DNA of 41,726 nucleotides from Streptomyces beijiangensis (lineage in GTDB: Bacteria > Actinomycetota > Actinomycetes > Streptomycetales > Streptomycetaceae). The notes under the pieces are model-generated. The model searched no databases, had not been told where the DNA came from, and was given only the letters and a program-made list of their open reading frames with translations. Both the position numbers and the translations under genes were made by a program. The stretch is taken from assembly GCF_017315755.1 (NCBI RefSeq), contig NZ_JAFLRJ010000115.1:1-41726 (forward strand). The letters run 5' to 3'. This document shows, piece after piece, positions 24,651 through 33,736 of this stretch (position 1 is the first letter of the stretch; every line of letters starts with the position of its first letter).

Positions 24651-26186
24651 CTACGGCGCCTTCGGCAGCGAGGTGGGCAGTGCGGGGATCAACGGGGGGC
24701 ATGGGGTGTTGTCCGGCTGGTCCTGCACACACGCGTTTCCCTGGTTCATGACGACGTGATTTCCGGGGCCGGAGATCTGGGCGGTGAAGAGGGAGTTCAG
24801 ATTCTCGCCGCCTGTACCGCACCCGGAGAAAGAGGGAATGGTGACGTCACCCTCGAGAATTCCGCCCGCGAATACGTTGGGGTACCTGGCTCCTCCGTTG
24901 AGCACGACCTTGAACGGCCTGGAGGTGCCGCAGTTCTTTCCCACGTCGAGTGGTACGCCGTTGACTTTCACGTCGTACAGCCGAAGAGACTGTTTGAAAT
25001 ACGCCGTGGAGAAAACCCCGGCGTCGGCGTCGGCCCCGATGTTTCCCGTGGAGACGGTGATGGGCCCGTTCTCGAACCTGACCTTCGCGGAGACGGGCTC
25101 AAATCCGAACGCCAGGAACGTGGACTCCGCGTCGGGAAGGTCCAGTTGCCCCAGCGAGTCGAACCGCATGTAGTAACCCTCGTTGTTCTCGTCCGGTTCC
25201 CTAAACGCGGTGTGCATCATCGCCGCGATGCCGATCTGCACCGGTTTCTTCTGCGGGTCGTTGATGATCATCGCGCCGTTCAGCTTGCGCACATTCGCCA
25301 GCCCCACAGCGTAGGAGCACGTCTGCATTCCCGCGCCCACATCGTACTCAGTCGGGACCCGGCCATCGGGGAGCTTGGGCGCCGGGGGCGCTTCGCTGGC
25401 GTCGAGTTTTCCCTTGGGCAGGGGGGCCTTGCACAGTTTCTCCGCTGCGGTGACCGGTCCGTCCTGCGGTCCCAGCGCGATGCCCTTCCGCTGCTTCCCA
25501 CCGGGGTCGTCCGAGGTCGGGGACCCCGTGGGCGACGAGCTCTCCGTGGCGCCCGGGACCGTCACCGTCGCGAAGCGGCCGCTCTCGCCCGCCGCGGGGT
25601 CACAGCTGAACGTGAGCCCGGCTCCCGGGTCCTTGTCTTCCGAGGCGACCAGCGGTTTCACTTCGACGGTGAGCCTGCCGGCCGTCAGGGCGACGACCCC
25701 CGGGGCGTTCACGGTCACGGTGGGGACCGCACCCTGGTGGGAGAGTTCAAGGTCGCCCTGCGGCGGGACCGGGGCGCCGGGCGCGGCCAGCCCGTTCCAC
25801 TGCGCTTCTGCGGTGCGGCCGTTCTGGGCGACCTGGACGGCGAGGGTGGCCGTGCTCTGCACCACCGTCGTATCGGGGGGCAGCGCCGCACCGAGGCCGG
25901 AACGCGGCAGACTCATGCCGACCGTCACGGGCCCCGGGTCCATCGGTCTGCCGGCTTCCCCCGACTCGGGATAGGCTGCGGCGATCCTGACCGCGGCACG
26001 GACCGCCCCCGAGGGCAGCTTGCAGTCGTACTCGATCGTGACCGGGGCCGCGGTCCCTGCTTCTTTGTTGCCCTCGTCGGCAGCCGATCCACCTCCGGAG
26101 AGCAGTCCGGCGACCATCGCCGCCGCCGCTACCGAAGCCACCCGCACCGAACGGCTGTTGCGGCCCGCCGGGTACCTCACATCCAC
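24651..26186 (-). CDS. Secreted DUF6801-like protein with C-terminal beta-rich domain
   Basis: A 511-residue exported protein. The signal peptide has a basic start (RYPAGRNSRSVRV) and an Ala/Val core ending near GGGSAADEG. Residues about 45-200 resemble the actinobacterial DUF6801 family (YDCKLPSG near its start, a Cys near its end in FSCDPAAGES). A Ser/Thr/Pro/Gly linker follows (about 210-240), then a second domain with several Cys (KLCKAPL, QTCSYAVG, KNCGTSRP, SGCGTGG, NACVQDQ). I start at GTG 26186, which has TGGAG 5 bases upstream; GTGs at 26192 and 26180 are alternatives. It lies 125 bases downstream of, and parallel to, the small secreted gene at 26312-26914, with a hairpin between. 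Function unknown; likely extracellular or wall-associated. Confidence 0.8.
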   Translation of the reverse strand: MDVRYPAGRNSRSVRVASVAAAAMVAGLLSGGGSAADEGNKEAGTAAPVTIEYDCKLPSGAVRAAVRIAAAYPESGEAGRPMDPGPVTVGMSLPRSGLGAALPPDTTVVQSTATLAVQVAQNGRTAEAQWNGLAAPGAPVPPQGDLELSHQGAVPTVTVNAPGVVALTAGRLTVEVKPLVASEDKDPGAGLTFSCDPAAGESGRFATVTVPGATESSSPTGSPTSDDPGGKQRKGIALGPQDGPVTAAEKLCKAPLPKGKLDASEAPPAPKLPDGRVPTEYDVGAGMQTCSYAVGLANVRKLNGAMIINDPQKKPVQIGIAAMMHTAFREPDENNEGYYMRFDSLGQLDLPDAESTFLAFGFEPVSAKVRFENGPITVSTGNIGADADAGVFSTAYFKQSLRLYDVKVNGVPLDVGKNCGTSRPFKVVLNGGARYPNVFAGGILEGDVTIPSFSGCGTGGENLNSLFTAQISGPGNHVVMNQGNACVQDQPDNTPCPPLIPALPTSLPKAP

Positions 26187-26208
26187 GCCCACTCCACTCT
26201 CTCCGATC

Positions 26209-26240
26209 GCTGTGCCGAGCACCCGCTGTGCCGAGCACCC
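26209..26240. repeat. 16-bp perfect tandem direct repeat upstream of the DUF6801-like gene
   Basis: GCTGTGCCGAGCACCC occurs at 26209-26224 and again at 26225-26240, 23 bases before the chosen start. It may be a recent slippage duplication or a paired binding site; it is not seen elsewhere in the window. Confidence 0.8.
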
Positions 26241-26249
26241 GTACAGAAC

Positions 26250-26295
26250 GGCCCGGAGCGACGGGCGGCATGAGCCGCGTTCGTCGCCCTGGACC
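26250..26295 (-). terminator. Imperfect hairpin after the first small secreted gene
   Basis: Arms 26250-26263 and 26282-26295 pair at about 11 of 14 positions, with an inner perfect GCGGC/GCCGC stem. It is the homologue of the perfect hairpin at 27211-27257 after the second copy, and lies 17 bases past the stop at 26312. Confidence 0.6.
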
Positions 26296-26311
26296 CTGAA
26301 ATGCCGGGCAG

Positions 26312-26914
26312 CTACGGTGTGGTGACCGACGGGTGTGTGCTCACCGCGTACGTGGCCTTGAGCTTGACCACGTCGCCGTTCTTGATGAGGTTGTAGCAGC
26401 TGGCGCTGGACGCGATCAGCGTTGTGCCGGTGCCCGGGAGCACGAGGTTGCCGGTGTCGTTCTCGTAATGAACCGGGATGGTGCCTGTCAAGTCGACGTC
26501 GCAGGCGGACCCCTTGATGTGGGCGGAGACACTGCTGATCTTGCCGTCGACCCACTGCGGGTTGGTGACATTGATCGCCGCGACGTCGATCTTCCAGGGT
26601 GTGACCTTCATCGTCATGGCGAAGTCGGTAGCGCCGATCTTGCAGGTGGTGAACTTGATGTTGTTGATGTTGCCTATGCCGTTGCCGGTGGCGCTGGTCG
26701 CCGCGAGGGTTCCCGCGGTCACGTCGGAGGACACGCAGGGGAAGGTGGCCGCTGGCACGGTCAGCGTCGGGTAGACAGCGTGGGCCGTGAAGGGGCCGGA
26801 CGGCGCCACGTGCCAGGACAACGTCGCCGTGGCCGAGGCCGTGGTCGTGGTCAGGCCGATCGCTGCGCCAAGTACGCCGGTCACCAGGGCGGCTCTACGG
26901 GCGAACTCACGCAT
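26312..26914 (-). CDS. Small secreted four-cysteine protein, copy 1 of a tandem pair
   Basis: A 200-residue exported protein with signal peptide [18 protein letters not shown], cut near ASATA. The mature part of about 170 residues has four Cys (FPCVSS, TTCKIG, SACDVD, ASCYNL), probably two disulfides, and many short Thr/Ser/Val-rich strands, suggesting a beta-sandwich or barrel. By hand alignment about 149 of 200 residues match the protein at 27276-27878, without gaps; all four Cys are kept. GAAGGGA lies 9 bases before the ATG; an in-frame ATG eight codons upstream would precede this ribosome site. Long control region with promoter and paired operators like those of the mce operon. I recognise no functional family. 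Confidence 0.85.
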   Translation of the reverse strand: MREFARRAALVTGVLGAAIGLTTTTASATATLSWHVAPSGPFTAHAVYPTLTVPAATFPCVSSDVTAGTLAATSATGNGIGNINNIKFTTCKIGATDFAMTMKVTPWKIDVAAINVTNPQWVDGKISSVSAHIKGSACDVDLTGTIPVHYENDTGNLVLPGTGTTLIASSASCYNLIKNGDVVKLKATYAVSTHPSVTTP

Positions 26915-27049
26915 TATGCGTTTCCCTTCGTGGGGCATGGCTCCGGCCGAGGGATTCATATCCCCCAGAGAACTACAACTTCCGAGGGGTTCACCCGGTG
27001 GCGACGAGTCGACCGGCTCCCGCGCCGTCGACCGTCCCGCGCGGCGATG

Positions 27050-27078
27050 ACGCTACGGACGGGTAACGTGGCCCGCAA
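27050..27078 (-). promoter_or_regulatory. Promoter of small secreted gene copy 1
   Basis: On the minus strand TTGCGG (27078-27073), 17-base spacer, TAGCGT (27055-27050). Nearly identical to copy 2 and, in spacer, to the distal mce promoter. Leader of about 130 bases before the start at 26914. Confidence 0.7.
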
Positions 27079-27123
27079 CAGGTCGCGCCGAAGAAAACGG
27101 AAACTTGGTTTCAGCAGCCCGCC

Positions 27124-27176
27124 TTCTGTCTCCGAGTGAGTAAACCGCCGGACTTTCTTATCAATGAGTGAGCAAT
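27124..27176. promoter_or_regulatory. Paired 21-bp operators upstream of small secreted gene copy 1
   Basis: Site 1 (27124-27144) TTCTGTCT-N5-TGAGTAAA; site 2 (27156-27176) TCTTATCA-N5-TGAGCAAT. Starts 32 bp apart and 74 and 106 bases from the -10 element. Confidence 0.65.
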
Positions 27177-27210
27177 CCCTCGGCGCACCGACCGCCCGTA
27201 CCGAGCAGCG

Positions 27211-27257
27211 GTCCGGGGCGACGGGCGGCATTATTGGCCGCTTCCGTCGCCCCGGAC
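27211..27257 (-). terminator. Hairpin terminator after small secreted gene copy 2
   Basis: Perfect 14-base arms (27211-27224 and 27244-27257), with an inner GCGGC/GCCGC stem and an A/T-rich loop. It begins 19 bases past the stop at 27276. It would isolate copy 2 from the control region of copy 1. Confidence 0.8.
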
Positions 27258-27275
27258 CCGGAAGTACCCCGACAG

Positions 27276-28045
<770 letters not shown>

Positions 28046-28090
28046 TAGGTCGCGTCGAAGAAAACCCAAACTTGCTTTCAGCAGCCCGCT

Positions 28091-28143
28091 TTCTGTCTCC
28101 GAGTGAGTGGTCGGCCGCAGATTCTTGTCACCGAGTGAGTACA
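28091..28143. promoter_or_regulatory. Paired 21-bp operators upstream of small secreted gene copy 2
   Basis: Site 1 (28091-28111) TTCTGTCT-N5-TGAGTGGT; site 2 (28123-28143) TCTTGTCA-N5-TGAGTACA. Starts 32 bp apart, 74 and 106 bases from the -10 element, exactly as at copy 1 and mce P2. Confidence 0.65.
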
Positions 28144-28425
28144 TCCGAGGCGTCCGGATCATGCCCGTACGGGTACGGCGGTACGGTGCGACAGCGGATA
28201 CCGCGCAGGTCCCGTCCGAGTGCGCCGGGCTCATGGGTGCGCACTCCATGACAGAGGAATCCCGGAAGTCACTCATCTGTTGCCAAAAATTGCCAGGTGC
28301 CCGCCACCGGCCCGCGGGTCTATTCCTGACGCCGCTCCCGGTCACCCTCCGCGCCGGTGGACGAGCGAGCGGATCCCGCCAACTTCGGCGCGGCTTCCAT
28401 GGGGCCCGACGGCGCCGGCCGCTTT
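28144..28425. other. Intergenic stretch without a recognised gene
   Basis: Contains a 10-base palindrome CCCGTACGGG (28164-28173) and three close GTACGG copies (28167, 28173, 28181). No coding region or promoter could be supported. Separates the small secreted genes from the operators of the PucR-type regulator. Confidence 0.4.
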
Positions 28426-28478
28426 TCTTGTCACCGCATGACAATTGGCGATACGCAGCTCGTCACCGTTTACGCATG
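28426..28478. promoter_or_regulatory. Paired 21-bp operators upstream of the PucR-family regulator gene
   Basis: Site 1 (28426-28446) TCTTGTCA-N5-TGACAATT, second best copy in the window; site 2 (28458-28478) GCTCGTCA-N5-TACGCATG, weaker. Starts 32 bp apart, about 190-240 bases before the regulator start, suggesting autoregulation. I could not place a convincing promoter between 28479 and 28665; TATGTT at 28566 is a possible -10. Confidence 0.6.
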
Positions 28479-28665
28479 TCCGCTTCCGGCCGGAACACCA
28501 TGGCCGGATACATGCCCCATACGCGACGTCCTGTCACAACCGTGTCCATCAGCACCAGCGTGGTCTATGTTCAGCAGCCAAGTCGGTGCGCACCTGACGG
28601 CCGCTGGGAGCGCTCTCCCGTCGGCCCACCCCCCACCGGGCGCCGGAGAGCAAGGGGTCTGAATC

Positions 28666-29874
28666 ATGCCGGGAGTCGCACAACCCTCGGACATCGATGA
28701 ACCGCTGGGACCGCTGCCTCAGGAGTTCGCCGCGGTCATGCGGCCCGAACTGCCCAGCCTGATCAAGGAGATCGGGCTGGAGGTCACGCGCGCCTATCCC
28801 GAGTACGCACGCCTTCTCGAAGGCCCGTACGGGCAAGGAATCCGCGTCGGCGTCGAGCAGTCCATCTCCGTCTTCGTGGACCAGGTGGCCGAGCCCACCT
28901 CCTCCTCCACCCTGCGCGACGAGATGTGCCGCCGCTTCGGGCGGTTCGAGGCGTACGAGGGCCGGAGCCTGGAGGAGCTCCACGGGGCGTACAGGCTCGG
29001 CGCCCGCGTCGCCCTGCGCCGCGCGAAGAAGGTCGGCCGGCGCTACAACCTCTCCCCCACCCTGATGCTCACCTTCGCCGACGCGCTCCTCACCTACGTG
29101 GACGAACTCGAATCCCTTTCCCGCGAAGGGTACTTGGAGGTCAAGACAGCCGACGGGGACCACACGGACACCGTGCGCCGGCGGCTGCTCCATCTGATCC
29201 TCGCCGGGTCGCCCGTGCCGCGCACCGCCATCGCCGAACTGGCGGAGCAGACGGGGTGGGAGCTTCCGGAGCAGGTCACACTGATCTCTTTACGCTTTCC
29301 CGCGGGGGTTCCGCAGGTCAATCTGGACAACGATGTCCTTGCCGACCTCGCCGAACCACAGCCCCACCTCCTCTTCCCCGGGCCCTTCGACGAGCGAAGA
29401 CAGCTGATGCTGGAGGCCGCCTTCCCCGGTGTGCACGCGGCTATCAGCCTCTCCGTCCCCCTCACGGGCGCGTCGGACGCGCTGCGCTGGGCGCGGCAGG
29501 TGCTCGACCTCATCGAGAGCGGCATCATCGACGACGCCCCCACGGTCCGCTGCGAGGACCATATGGTCACCCTCTGGCTGCTGACCGACCCGCCGCTCCT
29601 CGCCCAGCTCGCCCAGCGCGAGCTGGCCCCCGTGGCCGACCTCACCCCCAGCCGTCGCGACCGTCTCGTGGAGACCCTGCACGCCTGGCTGGCGACGCGC
29701 GGGACCGCTGCCCAGATCGGTGCGCACCTGAGTGTGCACGCGCAGACGGTGCGCTACCGTATGCGCGCCCTGGAGGACATCTTCGGCGAGCAACTCGACG
29801 ATCCTGACCGGCGATTCGCGACGGAGATCGTGCTGCGCGCACTGGAACTCGAAGAGCGGCGCAAGCAGACCTGA
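28666..29874 (+). CDS. PucR-family transcriptional regulator
   Basis: A 402-residue cytosolic regulator. Residues about 20-170 resemble the RsbRD_N-type helical sensor domain seen in many Streptomyces PucR-like regulators (SLIKEIGLEVTRAYPEYARLL). A middle GGDEF-like/CdaR-type region follows (about 180-320), and the C-terminus (about 335-395) is the PucR helix-turn-helix: LHAWLATRGTAAQIGAHLSV then HAQTVRYRMRALEDIFGEQL. AAGGGG lies 10 bases before the ATG. No ligand can be read from sequence. The 21-bp paired repeats occur upstream of this gene and of the mce and secreted-protein genes, so it is the best local candidate for the protein that binds them (inference). Confidence 0.87.
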   Translation: MPGVAQPSDIDEPLGPLPQEFAAVMRPELPSLIKEIGLEVTRAYPEYARLLEGPYGQGIRVGVEQSISVFVDQVAEPTSSSTLRDEMCRRFGRFEAYEGRSLEELHGAYRLGARVALRRAKKVGRRYNLSPTLMLTFADALLTYVDELESLSREGYLEVKTADGDHTDTVRRRLLHLILAGSPVPRTAIAELAEQTGWELPEQVTLISLRFPAGVPQVNLDNDVLADLAEPQPHLLFPGPFDERRQLMLEAAFPGVHAAISLSVPLTGASDALRWARQVLDLIESGIIDDAPTVRCEDHMVTLWLLTDPPLLAQLAQRELAPVADLTPSRRDRLVETLHAWLATRGTAAQIGAHLSVHAQTVRYRMRALEDIFGEQLDDPDRRFATEIVLRALELEERRKQT

Positions 29875-30049
29875 GAGCCGTCTTCAGGTCTGGGTCGTAG
29901 CGGCGCGGCGACCCCTCCGGCGCCTGCTCGTCCCACGAGTCGGGCTGACGGTCGAATGCGACGCAGCCCAGTCGTTCATAGAGCGCCCGGGCCCGTAGGT
30001 TGCTCTCCTCCCTACCGAGCCCGGCCTGCCACAGAGCGCCGACACCCTC
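29873..30049 (-). pseudogene. Remnant of a GNAT acetyltransferase C-terminus
   Basis: Minus-strand translation gives NLRARALYERLG and RQPDSWDEQAPEGSPRRYDP, the typical C-terminal end of a GNAT N-acetyltransferase (AraLYerlGF motif). The upstream part that would bind acetyl-CoA is missing; the frame continues into unrelated residues, and no in-frame stop follows before the PucR gene. Looks like a decayed 3' end of about 60 codons filling the space between the regulator and the SCP2 gene. Confidence 0.55.
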
Positions 30050-30124
30050 CGGTCCGCATCGGCGCCGACCACATGGGACACAACGGTACGGCGGCGCCCT
30101 CGCCCCCCAACGGCAATTCGGCTC

Positions 30125-30153
30125 TTGCCCGTACGCGCGTGCGCCCATAACCT
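30125..30153 (+). promoter_or_regulatory. Candidate promoter of the SCP2 / acyl-CoA dehydrogenase pair
   Basis: TTGCCC (30125-30130), 17-base spacer, TAACCT (30148-30153). Predicted start near 30160, about 33 bases before the GTG start of the SCP2 gene. Confidence 0.5.
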
Positions 30154-30160
30154 GACTCCA

Positions 30161-30174
30161 GAGTAAGATTACTC
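30161..30174. promoter_or_regulatory. GAGTAA inverted repeat over the predicted transcription start
   Basis: GAGTAA-GA-TTACTC is a perfect 6-base inverted repeat; another GAGTAA follows at 30177. Its place at the predicted start suggests a repressor operator, for example of TetR or MarR type. It differs from the 21-bp mce-type operators, so this gene pair seems to be controlled separately. Confidence 0.45.
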
Positions 30175-30192
30175 AAGAGTAAGGAACCGGCT

Positions 30193-30654
30193 GTGGCAGA
30201 CCATTCCATCGACGACCTGGCCGCCCTGGACTTCTCCGCGGTCTCGCCGCAGGAGTTCGCGAAGATCATCAAGGGGCTCTCGGCGCAGCAGATCAAGGAC
30301 ATCGCCCACGGCGAGCTGCGCACACGCGTACTGGCGGAGATCTTCGGCCGGATGGAGCGTCAGTTCCGCCCGGAGGCCGCGGGGTCGCTCAACGCCGTCA
30401 TCCGCTGGAAGGTCACCGGCGAGACGGAAGCTGTCTACGAGACGGCGATCGCGGACGGCGCCTGCACGGTCACGGCGGGCCGCTCGGAGACGGAGCCGCG
30501 CCTGACGCTGGTGATGGGCGACGCGGACTTCCTCAAGCTGGTCTCGGGCAACGGCAATCCCGTGACGATGTTCATGATGCGCAAGCTCAAGATCGCGGGC
30601 GATGTGGGCCTGGCATCGGGCCTCACCCGGTACTTCGACATCCCCAAGGCCTGA
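30193..30654 (+). CDS. SCP2 sterol-carrier-like domain protein
   Basis: A 153-residue cytosolic protein made of one SCP2 domain: AEIFGRMERQFRPEAAG, LNAVIRWKVTG and the C-terminal helix with MRKLKIAGDVGLASGLTRYF, the usual KIxGD block. SCP2 domains bind sterols, fatty acyl-CoAs or other hydrophobic ligands in a tunnel. GTG start at 30193 with AAGGA 8 bases upstream. The acyl-CoA dehydrogenase gene starts 15 bases after the stop, so the two are likely co-transcribed. Ligand unknown. Confidence 0.87.
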   Translation: MADHSIDDLAALDFSAVSPQEFAKIIKGLSAQQIKDIAHGELRTRVLAEIFGRMERQFRPEAAGSLNAVIRWKVTGETEAVYETAIADGACTVTAGRSETEPRLTLVMGDADFLKLVSGNGNPVTMFMMRKLKIAGDVGLASGLTRYFDIPKA

Positions 30655-30669
30655 GGAGGGACCCGGGAC

Positions 30670-31884
<1,215 letters not shown>

Positions 31885-31889
31885 GCCCG

Positions 31890-31906
31890 GCCGCTCCGGG
31901 AGCGGC
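31890..31906 (+). terminator. Short hairpin after the acyl-CoA dehydrogenase
   Basis: GCCGCTC (31890-31896), loop CGG, GAGCGGC (31900-31906), starting 6 bases after the stop. Compact and G/C-rich, without a T-tract. Confidence 0.5.
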
Positions 31907-31923
31907 TGATACGGTACCCGGCC

Positions 31924-32520
31924 ATGGGCGAGCTGCTATTGATCAGACACGGTGAGACCGCGTGGAGCCGCACCGGTCAGTACGCGGGCAGGACCGATGT
32001 CCCGATGACAGAGGCCGGGCGAGCCGCCGCCCGCAGGCTGGCTCCTGTGTTCGCGCCCAGGGACGTGGTCGCCGCCTTGACGAGCCCGGCCGGCCGCGCG
32101 GTGCAGACCGCGGGCCTGATCGGACTCACCGGCCTGCGCGCCGATCCCGACCTGTGGGAGTGGGACTACGGCGGCTACGAGGGTTTGACGGCAGAGCAGA
32201 TCTCGGCTGCCCGGCCCGGCTGGAACCTCTGGCGCGACGGCGTCGTCCCCGGCGATGCCGGGCACCCCGGCGAGAGCGTCGCCGAGGTCGGGGCGCGGGT
32301 GGACGCCGTACTGGACCGGGTCAGGCCGCTGCTGGCCGACGGGGATGTGGCGCTGGTCCTGCACGGTCACCTGCAACGGGTGCTCGCCGCCCGGTGGCTG
32401 GGACTGCCGCCCGAGGCCGGGCGGCTGCTCCGGCACCCGGGCACCGGGACGCTCAGCTCGCTCGGCACCGAGCACGACGAACCGGTGATCGGCACCTGGA
32501 ACGTACCCGCCGGAGCCTGA
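31924..32520 (+). CDS. Histidine phosphatase (phosphoglycerate mutase-like) family protein
   Basis: A 198-residue protein with the family RHG motif at the N-terminus (LLLIRHGETAWS, phosphorylated His H9), the LTSPAGRAVQTA block and the second catalytic His in VLHGHLQRVL. Members act as phosphatases or mutases on small phosphorylated molecules; the substrate cannot be told. There is no ribosome site, but TACGGT lies 8 bases before the ATG, so the transcript may be leaderless. Convergent with the DUF4126 gene, 9 bases apart. Confidence 0.87.
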   Translation: MGELLLIRHGETAWSRTGQYAGRTDVPMTEAGRAAARRLAPVFAPRDVVAALTSPAGRAVQTAGLIGLTGLRADPDLWEWDYGGYEGLTAEQISAARPGWNLWRDGVVPGDAGHPGESVAEVGARVDAVLDRVRPLLADGDVALVLHGHLQRVLAARWLGLPPEAGRLLRHPGTGTLSSLGTEHDEPVIGTWNVPAGA

Positions 32521-32529
32521 TGACCCTCA

Positions 32530-33156
32530 CTAGGGCGGTGGCGTCTCACGGGCGATGCGTTTCTCCTCGCGCCGCTGAGCCCTGCGGCGCAGGAATCGCC
32601 GGATGCGCCGTATCAGGAAGAACAGCACCAGCAGGCCGAGTACGAGCAGCACCGCCGCGATGATCGCGGCCGCCTGCGGATGGAACATCGCGAACGTCAC
32701 GACTCCGCCGACCCCGAGGTCCTCGGCGCTGCTCATGGCGAAGTTCGAGAACGGCTCGGGCGACGTATTGATCGCCATACGGGTCCCGGCCTTGACGGTG
32801 TGACTCGCCAGCGCGGTGGTTCCGCCGACCGCGCCCGCCGCCAGGTCGGAGAGCGACCCGCTCTGCCCGGCGAGCAGCGCTCCGACGACCGCACCCGAGA
32901 CCGGCCTGATCACGGTGTGCACGGTGTCCCAGGCCGAGTCCACGTAGGGGATCTTGTCGGCGACGGCCTCGCACAGGAAGAGCACTCCGGCCACGATCAG
33001 GACGTCCGGCCGCTGCAGCGACTCGGGGACCTCGTCGGTCAGCCCGGTCGCGCCGAAGATGCCGAGCAGCAGGACCACGGCGTACGCGTTGATCCCGCTG
33101 GCCCAGCCGCTGGTGAAGACCAGGGGAAGTACGGACACGGGCAAGAGCGTAACCAC
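32530..33156 (-). CDS. DUF4126 family membrane protein
   Basis: A 208-residue integral membrane protein with about five hydrophobic segments and the DUF4126 blocks SGWASGINAYAVVLLLGIFG and DKIPYVDSAWDTVHTVIRPV. The C-terminus is a final membrane helix (AIIAAVLLVLGLLVLFFLI) followed by a very basic cytosolic tail (RRIRRFLRRRAQRREEKR). Function of the family is unknown. GTG start with GGAGAG about 9 bases upstream. Confidence 0.8.
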   Translation of the reverse strand: MVTLLPVSVLPLVFTSGWASGINAYAVVLLLGIFGATGLTDEVPESLQRPDVLIVAGVLFLCEAVADKIPYVDSAWDTVHTVIRPVSGAVVGALLAGQSGSLSDLAAGAVGGTTALASHTVKAGTRMAINTSPEPFSNFAMSSAEDLGVGGVVTFAMFHPQAAAIIAAVLLVLGLLVLFFLIRRIRRFLRRRAQRREEKRIARETPPP

Positions 33157-33262
33157 GGGGCGGCTCTCCGCGCCTGGCGACCGCGGCAGGCTGCCTAAAC
33201 GAGGCAGCGCTCAGCGGGGTCCTCGCCGAGCGGGCCCGGAAAGCCGGCTGACCCTGGTGGCG

Positions 33263-33481
33263 TCAGGACATGAAGGTCAGCGTGTCCCAGTCGTCCTGGG
33301 TGAGCATGACCTGGAGATGGGTCCTGGTCAGGATCGTGATGGGTTTCTCCCTGATCACCTGGAACGACGCACCCGGCCTGATGCCGTAGGTCTCGAACAT
33401 CTGCAGCCTGTTCGGGTCGTCGGTCGACACCGCCCCGATCGTGTAGTGACCCTCGGCCGGGGGCGGGGTGTCCGGCGTCAT
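33263..33481 (-). CDS. Small FeoA-like/SH3-fold protein
   Basis: A 72-residue protein. The central part (RLQMFETYGIRPGASFQVIR) resembles the FeoA or DtxR C-terminal SH3-like fold, in which a small beta barrel binds a partner. No FeoB is nearby. I use the ATG at 33481 because its ATGA overlaps the stop of the upstream small gene; a longer form starting 15 codons earlier would run into that gene. The two small genes are translationally coupled. Role unknown. Confidence 0.65.
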   Translation of the reverse strand: MTPDTPPPAEGHYTIGAVSTDDPNRLQMFETYGIRPGASFQVIREKPITILTRTHLQVMLTQDDWDTLTFMS

Positions 33482-33687
33482 GCCGCCTCGTACCGGTGCG
33501 CCCGTCCGCCGCGCCACTCCACCCACATGCGGTCGTCCAGGACCAGTTCGGCGTCCTCGATCCCCGCACGCCGCAGGAACTCGGTGACATCCCTGTCGCT
33601 GTGTGCGAGACCCAGGATCTGGCCCTGCGCGGTGACACGGCGGCCGCCGGACGGGCTGGGCGGGTGGACGATTATCGGCGCACTCAT
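33478..33687 (-). CDS. Small hypothetical protein coupled to the FeoA-like gene
   Basis: A 69-residue cytosolic protein, beginning MSAPIIVHPPSPSGGRRVTA and containing a short helical DVTEFLRRAGIEDAELVLDD segment and a WVEWRGG stretch. No family recognised. Its stop overlaps the start of the FeoA-like gene by 4 bases. Codon use is like that of its neighbours, which supports it as real despite its size. Confidence 0.65.
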   Translation of the reverse strand: MSAPIIVHPPSPSGGRRVTAQGQILGLAHSDRDVTEFLRRAGIEDAELVLDDRMWVEWRGGRAHRYEAA

Positions 33688-33736
33688 GACTCCAGACTGC
33701 GACGCACCGCCCGCTCCCGCACCCCGCGCGGCGCGG

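Noticed and set aside
28538..28571. Promoter of the PucR-type gene at the expected distance from its operators
   Set aside because: AACCGT near 28543 and TATGTT at 28566 both lack a good -35; I could not choose one.
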